Source of the DNA: an uncultured Lactobacillus sp.
Lineage (GTDB): Bacteria > Bacillota > Bacilli > Lactobacillales > Lactobacillaceae
Length of the DNA: 7,509 nucleotides
Direction: 5' to 3'
Assembly: GCA_945281075.1 (NCBI GenBank)
Contig: CALYQE010000094.1
Coordinates: 1 to 7,509, forward strand
In this document: in pieces, positions 1 to 5,984 of the stretch
Position numbering within the stretch: the first letter of the stretch is position 1
How the letters are laid out: each line of letters begins with the position of its first letter
The notes under the pieces: model-generated
Databases searched by the model: none
The model's input: only the letters and a program-made list of their open reading frames with translations
Told to the model about the DNA's origin: nothing
Made by a program: the position numbers and the translations under genes

Positions 1-1
1 T

Positions 2-70
2 GATATTGCTTATAACGATTCAAAGACCTTTGCACAATTAGCTGAAACTGCTAAGAAGGCTTTAAATTAA
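2..70 (+). CDS. rplT: Ribosomal protein L20, C-terminal end (partial)
   Basis: Only the last 22 codons and a TAA stop are present; the gene begins upstream of the window. The visible peptide starts DIAYNDSKTF and ends in a lysine- and alanine-rich tail (AKKALN). This matches the C-terminus of bacterial L20, where a 'DIA-x-x-D-x-x-x-F' segment is followed by a short helix. L20 binds 23S rRNA and is needed early in 50S assembly. The infC-rpmI-rplT operon often lies next to yqeG/yqeH-type genes in lactobacilli, and a strong terminator directly after the stop fits the end of that operon. The call rests on a short peptide plus context, so it is likely but not proven. Confidence 0.72.
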   Translation, partial: DIAYNDSKTFAQLAETAKKALN

Positions 71-74
71 TTTT

Positions 75-101
75 AAAATGGCGCATTAGCGCCATTTTTT
101 T
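75..101 (+). terminator. Intrinsic terminator after rplT
   Basis: A perfect 10-bp stem, AAAATGGCGC pairing with GCGCCATTTT, surrounds a 4-nt ATTA loop (85-88). The 3' arm runs into seven consecutive T residues (95-101). It begins five bases after the rplT stop codon. On the reverse strand the T-run is only four bases, so the terminator should work mainly for + strand transcription. It separates the ribosomal protein operon from the yqeG operon. Confidence 0.93.
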
Positions 102-111
102 ATGTCAAAAT

Positions 112-141
112 TTATCACTTTATGGTATTTTTTGATATATT
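112..141 (+). promoter_or_regulatory. Probable sigma-A promoter of the yqeG operon
   Basis: A -35-like TTATCA (112-117) and a -10-like TATATT (136-141) are separated by 18 bases, just downstream of the rplT terminator and before the first gene of the operon. The -10 matches the consensus at five of six positions and the -35 at four of six. Transcription would start near 148, leaving a leader of about 28 nt. A promoter is needed here because of the upstream terminator, but the exact boxes are inferred. An alternative pair is TTGATA (132-137) with TTAAAT (156-161). Confidence 0.45.
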
Positions 142-175
142 AGATTAGGGAAATGTTAAATGAAGGGAAAGTTGG

Positions 176-700
176 ATGTTATTCAGGCCACGTTATACGA
201 TTGATACAATCTATCATTTAGACACCGCTGTGCTTCAACAAAAGGGAATTAAAGCTGTTTTTTCAGATTTAGATAACACGCTGCTTGCATGGAATGAATT
301 TGAAACGGCTAAGCAAATGGATGAACTTAATCAGCGTCTTGCCCAGGCCGGTATCAAATTAGTGGTGATTTCTAATAATAATGCCGAGCGCATCGGCAAG
401 GTCCTTAACCCTTACCAAATTGCTTTTGTGGCGAAAGCGAAAAAGCCACTTCCGTTTGCGATTACTAAGAAAAGACGTGAAATGGGCTTGAAAAAACAGC
501 AAGTCATGATGGTCGGCGATCAGTTGATTACCGATATTCAGGCCGGAAACCTTGCTGGAGTTGAATCAGTTCTGGTCAAGCCTTTAATTGAAACGGACAA
601 ATGGAATACGTGCATTAACCGGTTTTTAGAGAAAATTATCTTTTTCTTTTTAGCTTTGGCACATCCGGTTACTTTTAAGGAGACTCTAAAAAATGGATAA
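176..700 (+). CDS. yqeG: YqeG family HAD-type phosphatase
   Basis: This 174-residue protein belongs to the YqeG/HAD-IIIA group of the haloacid dehalogenase superfamily and is near the usual family length. HAD motif I is FSDLDNTLL, with nucleophile D31 and acid/base D33. Motif II is S66 in VVISNNN, motif III is K90-P91, and motif IV is VGDQLITD with D115 and D120 for magnesium. All catalytic positions are present, so an active cytoplasmic phosphatase is expected. The physiological substrate is not settled; relatives act on phosphorylated lipids or small metabolites. The ATG is preceded by AAGGGA (163-168) seven bases upstream. It is the first gene of the operon, and its end overlaps yqeH by 8 nt, which suggests translational coupling. 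Confidence 0.93.
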   Translation: MLFRPRYTIDTIYHLDTAVLQQKGIKAVFSDLDNTLLAWNEFETAKQMDELNQRLAQAGIKLVVISNNNAERIGKVLNPYQIAFVAKAKKPLPFAITKKRREMGLKKQQVMMVGDQLITDIQAGNLAGVESVLVKPLIETDKWNTCINRFLEKIIFFFLALAHPVTFKETLKNG

Positions 701-1808
701 TGGAATTATTTGTATCGGTTGTGGCGCTGTTTTACAATCAGATAACCGCAAAGAACCGGGCTACTTGCCCGCCTCGCGTTTGCAAGCTGCTCTCGATAGT
801 GAAGAAGAGGGCAATGACATTTATTGTCAGCGCTGTTTTCGCTTGCGTCACTATAATGAAATCATGCCAGTAAAAGCCGATAACGATGACTTCTTGGCCT
901 TGCTTGGTTCTTTAGCGGAGAAAAAGGCCTTAATCGTCAATGTTGTTGACTTGTTTGACTTTACCAATTCACTTTTGTCATCCTTAAAAAGATTTATTGG
1001 GAATAATGATTTCATTTTAGTTGGCAATAAATTTGATCTTTTCCCATTAAATTCGCGCCAAAGCAAAATAAAAGACTGGATGCGGCAAGAAGCTAATCGC
1101 GTAGGTCTGTTTCCGAAAAAAATCTTTTTAGTGAGTGCAAAAAACAAGAAGAACTTGACGGAACTTATTTCATACTTAGATCGGAGTTCAAGAAAAGAAG
1201 ACATTTACTTTGTCGGCATGACCAATGTTGGCAAGTCAACTTTGTTGAATGCGATCATTGATGAAATGGGTGATGTTAAAAACCTGATCACCACCTCTCG
1301 TTTTCCGGGAACGACGCTTGATAAAATCGAGATTCCGTTAGAAAATGGCCACTTTTTAGTTGATACACCGGGGATCATGACGGAAAATCAATTAGCAAGC
1401 CGCTTGAATGCACAAGACTTGGCCGTGATTTCAGCGCAAAAGCCGCTAAAGCCGGCAACTTATCAATTACAACCCGGCAACACCTTATTCTTAGCCGGCT
1501 TAGGAAGGATTGACTTTCTAAAGGGCGATCCTGCTAGCTTTACTGTTTATGTTGCACGTGATTTGTATGTTCATCGGACTAAGACGGAAAATGCGGCTGC
1601 TTTTTATGAACGACATTTAGGTGAGCTGTTAAGTCCGCCTTCCGATCAGGATGAACTACCGCCATTAAAGGGTCAGGAATTTCGCACTACGGTAAAAAGC
1701 GACTTGTTATTTGGCGGAATTGGTTTTGTGACGGTTCCAGAGAACTGTTTGGTGAAAATTTATACTCCTGATAAAATTGGTCTGGGAATAAGACGAGCTT
1801 TAATATAG
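693..1808 (+). CDS. yqeH: Ribosome biogenesis GTPase YqeH
   Basis: This is a circularly permuted GTPase required in B. subtilis for 30S subunit assembly. An N-terminal treble-clef zinc finger is formed by C7-x2-C10 and C45-x2-C48. The G motifs then occur in permuted order: G4 NKFD (112-115), G5 SAK (148-150), G1/Walker A GMTNVGKS (175-182), G2 PGTT (205-208) and G3 DTPG (224-227). A C-terminal domain of about 140 residues follows, probably for RNA or ribosome binding. The length, 371 residues, is close to that of the B. subtilis protein. AAGGAGA (677-683) lies nine bases before the ATG. The start overlaps the yqeG stop by 8 nt. The next gene is nadD, without the yqeI gene that usually lies between. 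Confidence 0.96.
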   Translation: MDNGIICIGCGAVLQSDNRKEPGYLPASRLQAALDSEEEGNDIYCQRCFRLRHYNEIMPVKADNDDFLALLGSLAEKKALIVNVVDLFDFTNSLLSSLKRFIGNNDFILVGNKFDLFPLNSRQSKIKDWMRQEANRVGLFPKKIFLVSAKNKKNLTELISYLDRSSRKEDIYFVGMTNVGKSTLLNAIIDEMGDVKNLITTSRFPGTTLDKIEIPLENGHFLVDTPGIMTENQLASRLNAQDLAVISAQKPLKPATYQLQPGNTLFLAGLGRIDFLKGDPASFTVYVARDLYVHRTKTENAAAFYERHLGELLSPPSDQDELPPLKGQEFRTTVKSDLLFGGIGFVTVPENCLVKIYTPDKIGLGIRRALI

Positions 1809-1816
1809 AGGCAAAA

Positions 1817-2458
1817 ATGATTGCAATTGCAAAAAATGTTGATAAGACGCCTGCGGTTGAACTAGAGCATGAAAAGCTCACCGAACAAAAAGGAAAGCAG
1901 ATTGGGATTTTGGGTGGCACCTTTAATCCGGTTCACACGGCCCATTTAATTGTTGGCGAGCAAGTTTTAAATAAGCTGCATTTAGATGAAATTTGGTTTA
2001 TTCCAACTAATATTCCACCGCTCAAGAATGCACCAACGGTTTCTGCTCAAGATCGAGCAAACATGCTGGACTTAGTTACTAACGATAATCCGCACTTTCA
2101 GGTCAAACTGTTTGAACTATTTCGTGGCGGTGTCTCATACACTGTCGATACATTGCGCTACTTGCACCAAATGCAGCCGGAGAACCAATATTTTTTGATT
2201 TTGGGCAGTGATCAGGTCAACCAGTTTAATGAATGGAAAGAACCAACCAAAATTGCCCAGCTGGCAACCTTAGTCGGCGTCAAGCGAGCAGGTTATCCGC
2301 AAAAAGCTGAATTGCCGATGATCTGGGTTGATGTACCAGGACTGGATGTGAGTTCGACTTTAATCAGGCAGACAATCGCAATGGGGAATTCGATTCGCTA
2401 CTTGGTGCCAGAAGCAGTGAGAAATTATATTGAAAAAAAGGGTCTGTATCATGAGTGA
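1817..2458 (+). CDS. nadD: Nicotinate-nucleotide adenylyltransferase
   Basis: NadD joins nicotinate mononucleotide and ATP to make nicotinic acid adenine dinucleotide, the step before NAD synthetase in the cytoplasm. The nucleotidyltransferase signature GGTFNPVHTAH occupies residues 33-43, with the HxxH histidines H40 and H43. The C-terminal ATP-binding motif SSTLIR is at 179-184. The enzyme core starts near residue 28; the preceding segment is charged and probably disordered, an extension relative to the minimal family fold. No in-frame start with a better ribosome binding site lies closer to the core, so the upstream ATG is kept. It has only a weak AGAGG (1807-1811) that overlaps the yqeH stop, eight bases away. 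This suggests translation by ribosomes reinitiating after yqeH. The product is 213 residues long. Confidence 0.95.
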   Translation: MIAIAKNVDKTPAVELEHEKLTEQKGKQIGILGGTFNPVHTAHLIVGEQVLNKLHLDEIWFIPTNIPPLKNAPTVSAQDRANMLDLVTNDNPHFQVKLFELFRGGVSYTVDTLRYLHQMQPENQYFLILGSDQVNQFNEWKEPTKIAQLATLVGVKRAGYPQKAELPMIWVDVPGLDVSSTLIRQTIAMGNSIRYLVPEAVRNYIEKKGLYHE

Positions 2459-3047
2459 TATATTTTTTAACAATACTTATTCGCCACTAACTAGCAGCGA
2501 ATTGATTGAGCAAGAAAAAAGCATGATGGATCAAAAGCGCTTTGATCATTGTGTCAGAGTTAGTCATACGGCGCGGAAATTAGCCCAACTAAATCATTAT
2601 GATGAAGATAAGGCCGCTTTAGCCGGATTTATTCATGATTATGCCAAGCAAATTTCCCCGACAGAATTTCGTGAGGCAATCAAGACTCAGGGCTTTGATC
2701 AAGAGCTGTTAAACTGGAGTCCTGCCATCTGGCATGGTGTTGTTGGCACCTATTTTATCAAACGTGATTTAAAGATTACCGATGAAGAAATTTTGACGGC
2801 AGTAAGCAGACACACAACAGGCGATACAAAAATGACCACCTTGGATAAAATTGTTTTCATGGCCGACTATATTGAGCCGGGTAGAATTTTTACTGGTGTG
2901 GATGAGGCCCGCCAAGTTACTTATGAAAATTTAGATAATGGTGTGGGCTATCAACTGGCTCACACTTTAGAGCATTTGATTAATCGTCGAAGTAAAATTT
3001 ATCCGCGCACATTTGATTCATACAATGTGTGGAGTATCAAGAAATAA
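2451..3047 (+). CDS. yqeK: HD-domain protein YqeK, probable Ap4A hydrolase
   Basis: YqeK-family proteins are HD-superfamily phosphohydrolases shown to split diadenosine tetraphosphate symmetrically into two ADP. The metal and catalytic residues are visible: H33, the HD pair H62-D63 in GFIHDYAK, H95 in WHG, H121 in SRHTTG, and D139 in MADYIEP. The chosen start is the ATG at 2451, which gives 198 residues. It has AAAGGG (2437-2442) eight bases upstream and overlaps the nadD stop by 8 nt (ATGAGTGA). A TTG at 2430 could add seven residues but lacks a ribosome binding site. Pairing with nadD, an adenylyltransferase, places two adenine-nucleotide enzymes side by side, a common order in Bacillota. 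All key residues are intact, so it should be active. Confidence 0.93.
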   Translation: MSDIFFNNTYSPLTSSELIEQEKSMMDQKRFDHCVRVSHTARKLAQLNHYDEDKAALAGFIHDYAKQISPTEFREAIKTQGFDQELLNWSPAIWHGVVGTYFIKRDLKITDEEILTAVSRHTTGDTKMTTLDKIVFMADYIEPGRIFTGVDEARQVTYENLDNGVGYQLAHTLEHLINRRSKIYPRTFDSYNVWSIKK

Positions 3048-3049
3048 TT

Positions 3050-3063
3050 AAGGAGAAAAATTG
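3050..3063 (+). promoter_or_regulatory. Strong ribosome binding site fixing the TTG start of rsfS
   Basis: AAGGAG (3050-3055) is followed by five A residues and then TTG (3061-3063). This is a near-ideal anti-16S match at acceptable spacing. The next residues (TSKEIL) match the expected N-terminus of the RsfS family, and no ATG lies nearby in frame. The TTG is therefore the likely true start. Confidence 0.85.
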
Positions 3064-3408
3064 ACTAGTAAAGAAATTTTAGCTTTTACCTTAAAAGCAA
3101 TCAGTGACAAACATGGCGAAGATACAGCTGCCTATGACATGCAAGGCTACAGTATTTTAGCCGACTACTATGTTGTTACCAGTGCCGGTTCAAATCGACA
3201 ATTGCACGCAATTGCTAATGCAATCATTGATGAGGCTCATCAGGCTAAATTTAATAATTACCGCGTGGAGGGTTCGAGTGAATCGAACTGGCTTTTACTG
3301 GATCTTGGGGATGTTGTAGTCAATGTCTTCACAGAAGAGGCCCGTGATTTTTATAACGTTGAAAAATTATGGACTAATGGTAAGAAATTAGAGTTAGAGG
3401 AAGATTGA
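3061..3408 (+). CDS. rsfS: Ribosome silencing factor RsfS
   Basis: RsfS (Iojap/YbeB family) binds ribosomal protein L14 on the free 50S subunit and blocks joining with 30S, lowering translation in starvation or stationary phase. The 115-residue length is typical. The family core is clear: ADYYVVTSAGSNRQ (34-47), EG at 70-71, and WLLLDLGDVVVNVF (77-90), followed by R95, F97-Y98 and EKLW (101-104). Position 88 is Asn where many homologues have His. Translation starts at TTG with a strong AAGGAG site. The gene lies 13 nt after yqeK and 6 nt before tmcAL. The yqeM methyltransferase that follows rsfS in B. subtilis is absent. Confidence 0.96.
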   Translation: MTSKEILAFTLKAISDKHGEDTAAYDMQGYSILADYYVVTSAGSNRQLHAIANAIIDEAHQAKFNNYRVEGSSESNWLLLDLGDVVVNVFTEEARDFYNVEKLWTNGKKLELEED

Positions 3409-3414
3409 TAAACA

Positions 3415-4569
3415 ATGAGCGTAGTCGGGATCATTGCAGAATATAATCCCTTTCACAGTGGGCATGAATTCTTAATGAATCAAGCTCGTTACATTGCCGG
3501 CGACAAGGATCCAATTATTGTCGTCATGTCAGGCAATTATGTCCAGCGCGGTGAAATGGCCATCATGGATAAATGGTCGCGCGCCAAAGCGGCACTTGAG
3601 AGTGGGGCGGATTTGGTTCTTGAACTGCCATTTTCGACCTCAGTTCAACCGGCGGATCTATTTTCGCTTGGCAGCATTGACCAGTTGGTCAAGTTAGGTG
3701 CAACTGATCTGGTTTTTGGGGTCGAAGATGCAACGCAAAACTTTGCCTACTTAGGCAGCAAGATTGCGGAAATTCCTCAAAGCCATATGGATTTTAATGA
3801 TTATAGTCAGACCTATTCAACGCAATACAATCAAATGGTTGCCCGTGAAGTGGGTCACGAAGTAAATGAGCCAAACGCGATTTTGGCCTTGGCTTATGCA
3901 GTGGCTAACCACAATTTAGGAACACCTTTGTCCTTGCACCCGGTTAACCGTATCGGTGCCGGCCATGATGATGTTTTGCAAAATAATGGGGTGGTGCAGA
4001 GCGCAAGCGCGATTCGCAATATTATTTTACACGGTCAAAATAATGCAGAACTCAAGCAATGGATGCCGAAAAAAGAGCTATCAGCTTTGACTAAACAGCA
4101 GGCATATCCCAACTGGAATTTGCTGTTTCCATTTCTCAAATATCGCCTAGAATCATCGTCAATTCAGGAATTGCAAAGAATTTACCAGATGAGCGAAGGG
4201 CTTGAATATAAAATGAAGCAGGAAATTCATTTGACTCATAGTTTTACTGAATTTCTGCGCCGAATAAAGTCGAAGCGCTATACTTATTCCAGGTTGAGAC
4301 GATTAGCGCTTTATACGCTGCTCAATGTGACGCAAGAAGATATGCTTAATAGTTTTAACCAAGAATCACTGCTTTTACTGGGATATAGTAAAATTGGGCG
4401 CCGTTATTTGAAGAAAATCAGAAAAGAGCATGGGACTACGCTGATTTCAAAAGTCGATCAAAAAAATACGAAGGAAGGCTCAATGAATCTGCAGCTAAGA
4501 GTTGACCGCTTATATGAACAAATAATGCAGGTGGATCAAGACTTTGGGCGTCGGCCATTGGAGGTATAA
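3415..4569 (+). CDS. tmcAL: tRNA(Met) cytidine acetate ligase TmcAL (YlbM)
   Basis: TmcAL uses acetate and ATP to make N4-acetylcytidine at the wobble base C34 of elongator tRNA-Met, improving AUG reading. The N-terminal nucleotidyltransferase signature is [13 protein letters not shown] (5-17), with H14 and H17 of the HxGH motif. Next come SGNYVQRGE (39-47), ADLVLELPF (65-73), RIGAGHDD (179-186) and SASAIR (196-201), all family hallmarks. The rest is a helical C-terminal region rich in basic residues, suited to tRNA binding. The 384 residues are within the range expected for lactobacilli, somewhat shorter than B. subtilis YlbM. The best Shine-Dalgarno match, AGAGGA (3396-3401), lies 13 bases before the ATG inside rsfS, so translation probably depends on coupling to rsfS. 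It ends one base before the next gene. Confidence 0.95.
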   Translation: MSVVGIIAEYNPFHSGHEFLMNQARYIAGDKDPIIVVMSGNYVQRGEMAIMDKWSRAKAALESGADLVLELPFSTSVQPADLFSLGSIDQLVKLGATDLVFGVEDATQNFAYLGSKIAEIPQSHMDFNDYSQTYSTQYNQMVAREVGHEVNEPNAILALAYAVANHNLGTPLSLHPVNRIGAGHDDVLQNNGVVQSASAIRNIILHGQNNAELKQWMPKKELSALTKQQAYPNWNLLFPFLKYRLESSSIQELQRIYQMSEGLEYKMKQEIHLTHSFTEFLRRIKSKRYTYSRLRRLALYTLLNVTQEDMLNSFNQESLLLLGYSKIGRRYLKKIRKEHGTTLISKVDQKNTKEGSMNLQLRVDRLYEQIMQVDQDFGRRPLEV

Positions 4570-4573
4570 CATG
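4560..4573 (+). promoter_or_regulatory. Ribosome binding site deciding the yceD start
   Basis: GGAGG (4560-4564) lies inside the last codons of tmcAL, six bases before ATG 4571. It supports that ATG over an in-frame TTG at 4544, which lies within tmcAL and has no comparable site. Confidence 0.85.
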
Positions 4574-5152
4574 TTAACGATTAGTTTTTCGCAAGTTAAA
4601 AATAGCCATGAACCACTTATTCACCTTGAACAAGAAGTTGAAATGAGACCAGAATTTTTGCAGCGCAGTCAAAAATTATTGTATGAAGTTAAAAGCGCAT
4701 CTCTCATTGGCGATCTTTTTTATAACGAACCATACGTGACCGGCGACTTCCACCTCAAGACGGAAATTGTTGTTCCGTCAAGCAGGAGTCTAGCACCAGT
4801 CAACTTGCAGCAAGATTTTCATTTTAGTGAAAATTACACGGAGGACGAATTGCCCAAGGAAAAGCTTGATGAAAGTGACATCCCAATTGTTAAGGTTGAA
4901 GATGATTTGATCGACCTGCAAACAGCAATTGAAGATAATCTGCTTCTTCATATTCCTATCACTATTTTGACACCAGAAGAGCAGGAAAATGATGTTTATC
5001 CTCATGGTGAGGGCTGGTCGGTAATTTCAGAATCCGAATATGATGAACAGAAGAAAAATCAAGTCAATCCAGCTTTCGCCAAACTGAAGATTTTGCTTGA
5101 TGAAAACGATAAAGATGATGATAAGAGTCAGAAAAATAATGCTAAAAAGTAA
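4571..5152 (+). CDS. YceD family (DUF177) protein, YlbN-like
   Basis: This 193-residue protein matches the YceD/DUF177 family, which is usually linked to ribosomal protein L32 and 23S rRNA or ribosome accumulation; its exact biochemical role is unclear. Supporting features are the N-terminal F-SQV segment, GDLFYNEPYVTGDF, the 'RSLAPV' stretch, DDLIDLQTAIEDNLLLHIPI, the GEGWSVISE segment and the C-terminal 'NPAFAKLKILL'. A highly charged tail of about 20 residues, rich in Asp, Lys and Asn, ends the protein. I see no cysteine, so a metal-binding Cys variant is excluded. In B. subtilis ylbN is followed by rpmF (L32); here an AT-rich gap and a two-component system follow instead. It is the last gene of the operon and starts one base after the tmcAL stop. 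Confidence 0.87.
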   Translation: MLTISFSQVKNSHEPLIHLEQEVEMRPEFLQRSQKLLYEVKSASLIGDLFYNEPYVTGDFHLKTEIVVPSSRSLAPVNLQQDFHFSENYTEDELPKEKLDESDIPIVKVEDDLIDLQTAIEDNLLLHIPITILTPEEQENDVYPHGEGWSVISESEYDEQKKNQVNPAFAKLKILLDENDKDDDKSQKNNAKK

Positions 5153-5270
5153 GTAAATTAAACTAAATTTATTAATCTTGTTTTAAATGTACTTTTAAAG
5201 TATGCTTAATCTATTAAAAAGATTTTTAACTGAATTTTAGCAATGATAATTGAGATGAAGGATGATAACA
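5153..5270. other. AT-rich intergenic region between yceD and the response regulator
   Basis: This 118-nt gene-free stretch is very AT-rich. It contains a 7-bp direct repeat TTTTAAA (5181-5187 and 5193-5199), an inverted repeat TACTTTTAAAGTA (5190-5202) and a second one, TTAAAAA-GA-TTTTTAA (5214-5229). No GC-rich hairpin followed by a T-run is visible, so the upstream operon may read through into the two-component genes. The region probably also holds their own promoter. Confidence 0.7.
5178..5206 (+). promoter_or_regulatory. Candidate promoter of the two-component operon
   Basis: TTGTTT (5178-5183) and TATGCT (5201-5206) are spaced by 17 bases and could be -35 and -10 boxes. Each fits the consensus only moderately. 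The start would be near 5213, giving a leader of about 58 nt. The TTTTAAA direct repeats overlap the -35 box and spacer, a place where a regulator could act. A second weak -10, GATAAT (5245-5250), lies closer to the gene but lacks a good -35. Confidence 0.3.
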
Positions 5271-5984
5271 ATGGCAAAAATTTTAATTGTTGAGGACGAA
5301 AAAAATTTGGCTCGCTTTGTTGAGTTGGAATTAAAGCATGAAAAGTACGATACTGTTGTCGAAAGCAATGGGCGTAAGGCTCTTGATCTGGCCCTGAATG
5401 AGGACTTTGATGCAATTTTGCTTGATCTGATGTTGCCAGACTTAAATGGTTTAGAAATTGCTCGTCGTGTGCGGCAGGCCAAGAGCACTCCAATTATCAT
5501 GATGACCGCACGTGATTCTGTGATTGACCGTGTTTCTGGCTTGGACCACGGTGCCGATGACTATATTGTTAAGCCGTTTGCAATTGAAGAATTACTCGCT
5601 CGTTTACGTGCTGTTTTACGCCGCGTTAAAATTGAAAAAGAAGCCTCAGATGACACAATTGAAAAGAAAGTAATCAAGTTTAAAGACTTAACAATCGAGA
5701 CTGCTAATAGAATTGTTCGTCGTGGTGATGGTAAGGCCGTTGACTTAACTAAGCGGGAATACAACTTGCTCATGACCTTGATTAAGAACAAGAATAATGT
5801 TGTTAGTCGTGATCAATTATTGTCGAAAATCTGGGGTCCAGGTTCAAATATTGAAACCAACGTGGTTGAAGTTTACGTTCGTTATCTGCGTAATAAGATT
5901 GATATTCCTGGTCAACAATCATATATCAAAACCGTTCGCGGTACTGGATATATGGTAAGAGATGAAGATGATGAAAAGAAATAA
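5271..5984 (+). CDS. OmpR/PhoB-family response regulator (ArlR/CsrR-like)
   Basis: The 237-residue cytoplasmic regulator has an N-terminal receiver domain (about 1-115). It shows the acidic pair E8-D9, phosphoacceptor D52 in LLDLMLP, switch T79 and K101 in the VKPF motif. A linker follows, then a winged-helix DNA-binding domain (about 140-233) with LTKREYNLL, the VSRDQLLSKIWG recognition region and TVRGTGYMV at the wing. The start at ATG 5271 gives the classical MAKILIVEDE N-terminus, with AAGGA (5258-5262) eight bases upstream. An ATG at 5262 would overlap that site and add three residues. The kinase gene overlaps its 3' end, so the two form a pair. In overall type it resembles ArlR/CsrR; a similar pair in Lactobacillus acidophilus has been tied to acid tolerance and proteolysis, but orthology here is an inference. 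Confidence 0.95.
   Translation: MAKILIVEDEKNLARFVELELKHEKYDTVVESNGRKALDLALNEDFDAILLDLMLPDLNGLEIARRVRQAKSTPIIMMTARDSVIDRVSGLDHGADDYIVKPFAIEELLARLRAVLRRVKIEKEASDDTIEKKVIKFKDLTIETANRIVRRGDGKAVDLTKREYNLLMTLIKNKNNVVSRDQLLSKIWGPGSNIETNVVEVYVRYLRNKIDIPGQQSYIKTVRGTGYMVRDEDDEKK

Noticed and set aside
102..175. Riboswitch or T-box leader upstream of yqeG
   Set aside because: The region is only about 75 nt, AT-rich, and has no T-box sequence, conserved riboswitch core or second terminator hairpin. A simple promoter explains it.
851..1204. Open frame on the - strand inside yqeH
   Set aside because: It lies wholly within a clearly conserved gene, and its translation shows no recognisable domain. It is a shadow of yqeH coding sequence.
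1817..1900. NadD N-terminal extension as a remnant of the missing yqeI gene
   Set aside because: The extension shows no resemblance to the YhbY/CRS1 fold (no GKGG-type loop) and is too short to support such a claim.
2430..2450. TTG start for yqeK 21 bases upstream of the chosen ATG
   Set aside because: The ATG at 2451 has AAAGGG at ideal spacing; the TTG has none and would place that site inside the coding sequence.
5214..5240. Intrinsic terminator after yceD formed by the A/T inverted repeat
   Set aside because: The stem contains no G-C pair, and only five T residues occur, within the stem itself. It would not be stable enough for a standard terminator.
5206..5500. Two overlapping - strand open frames over the start of the response regulator
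   Set aside because: They overlap the conserved receiver domain and the upstream AT-rich gap. The peptides look random, rich in Ser, Phe and Gln, and match no family I know.
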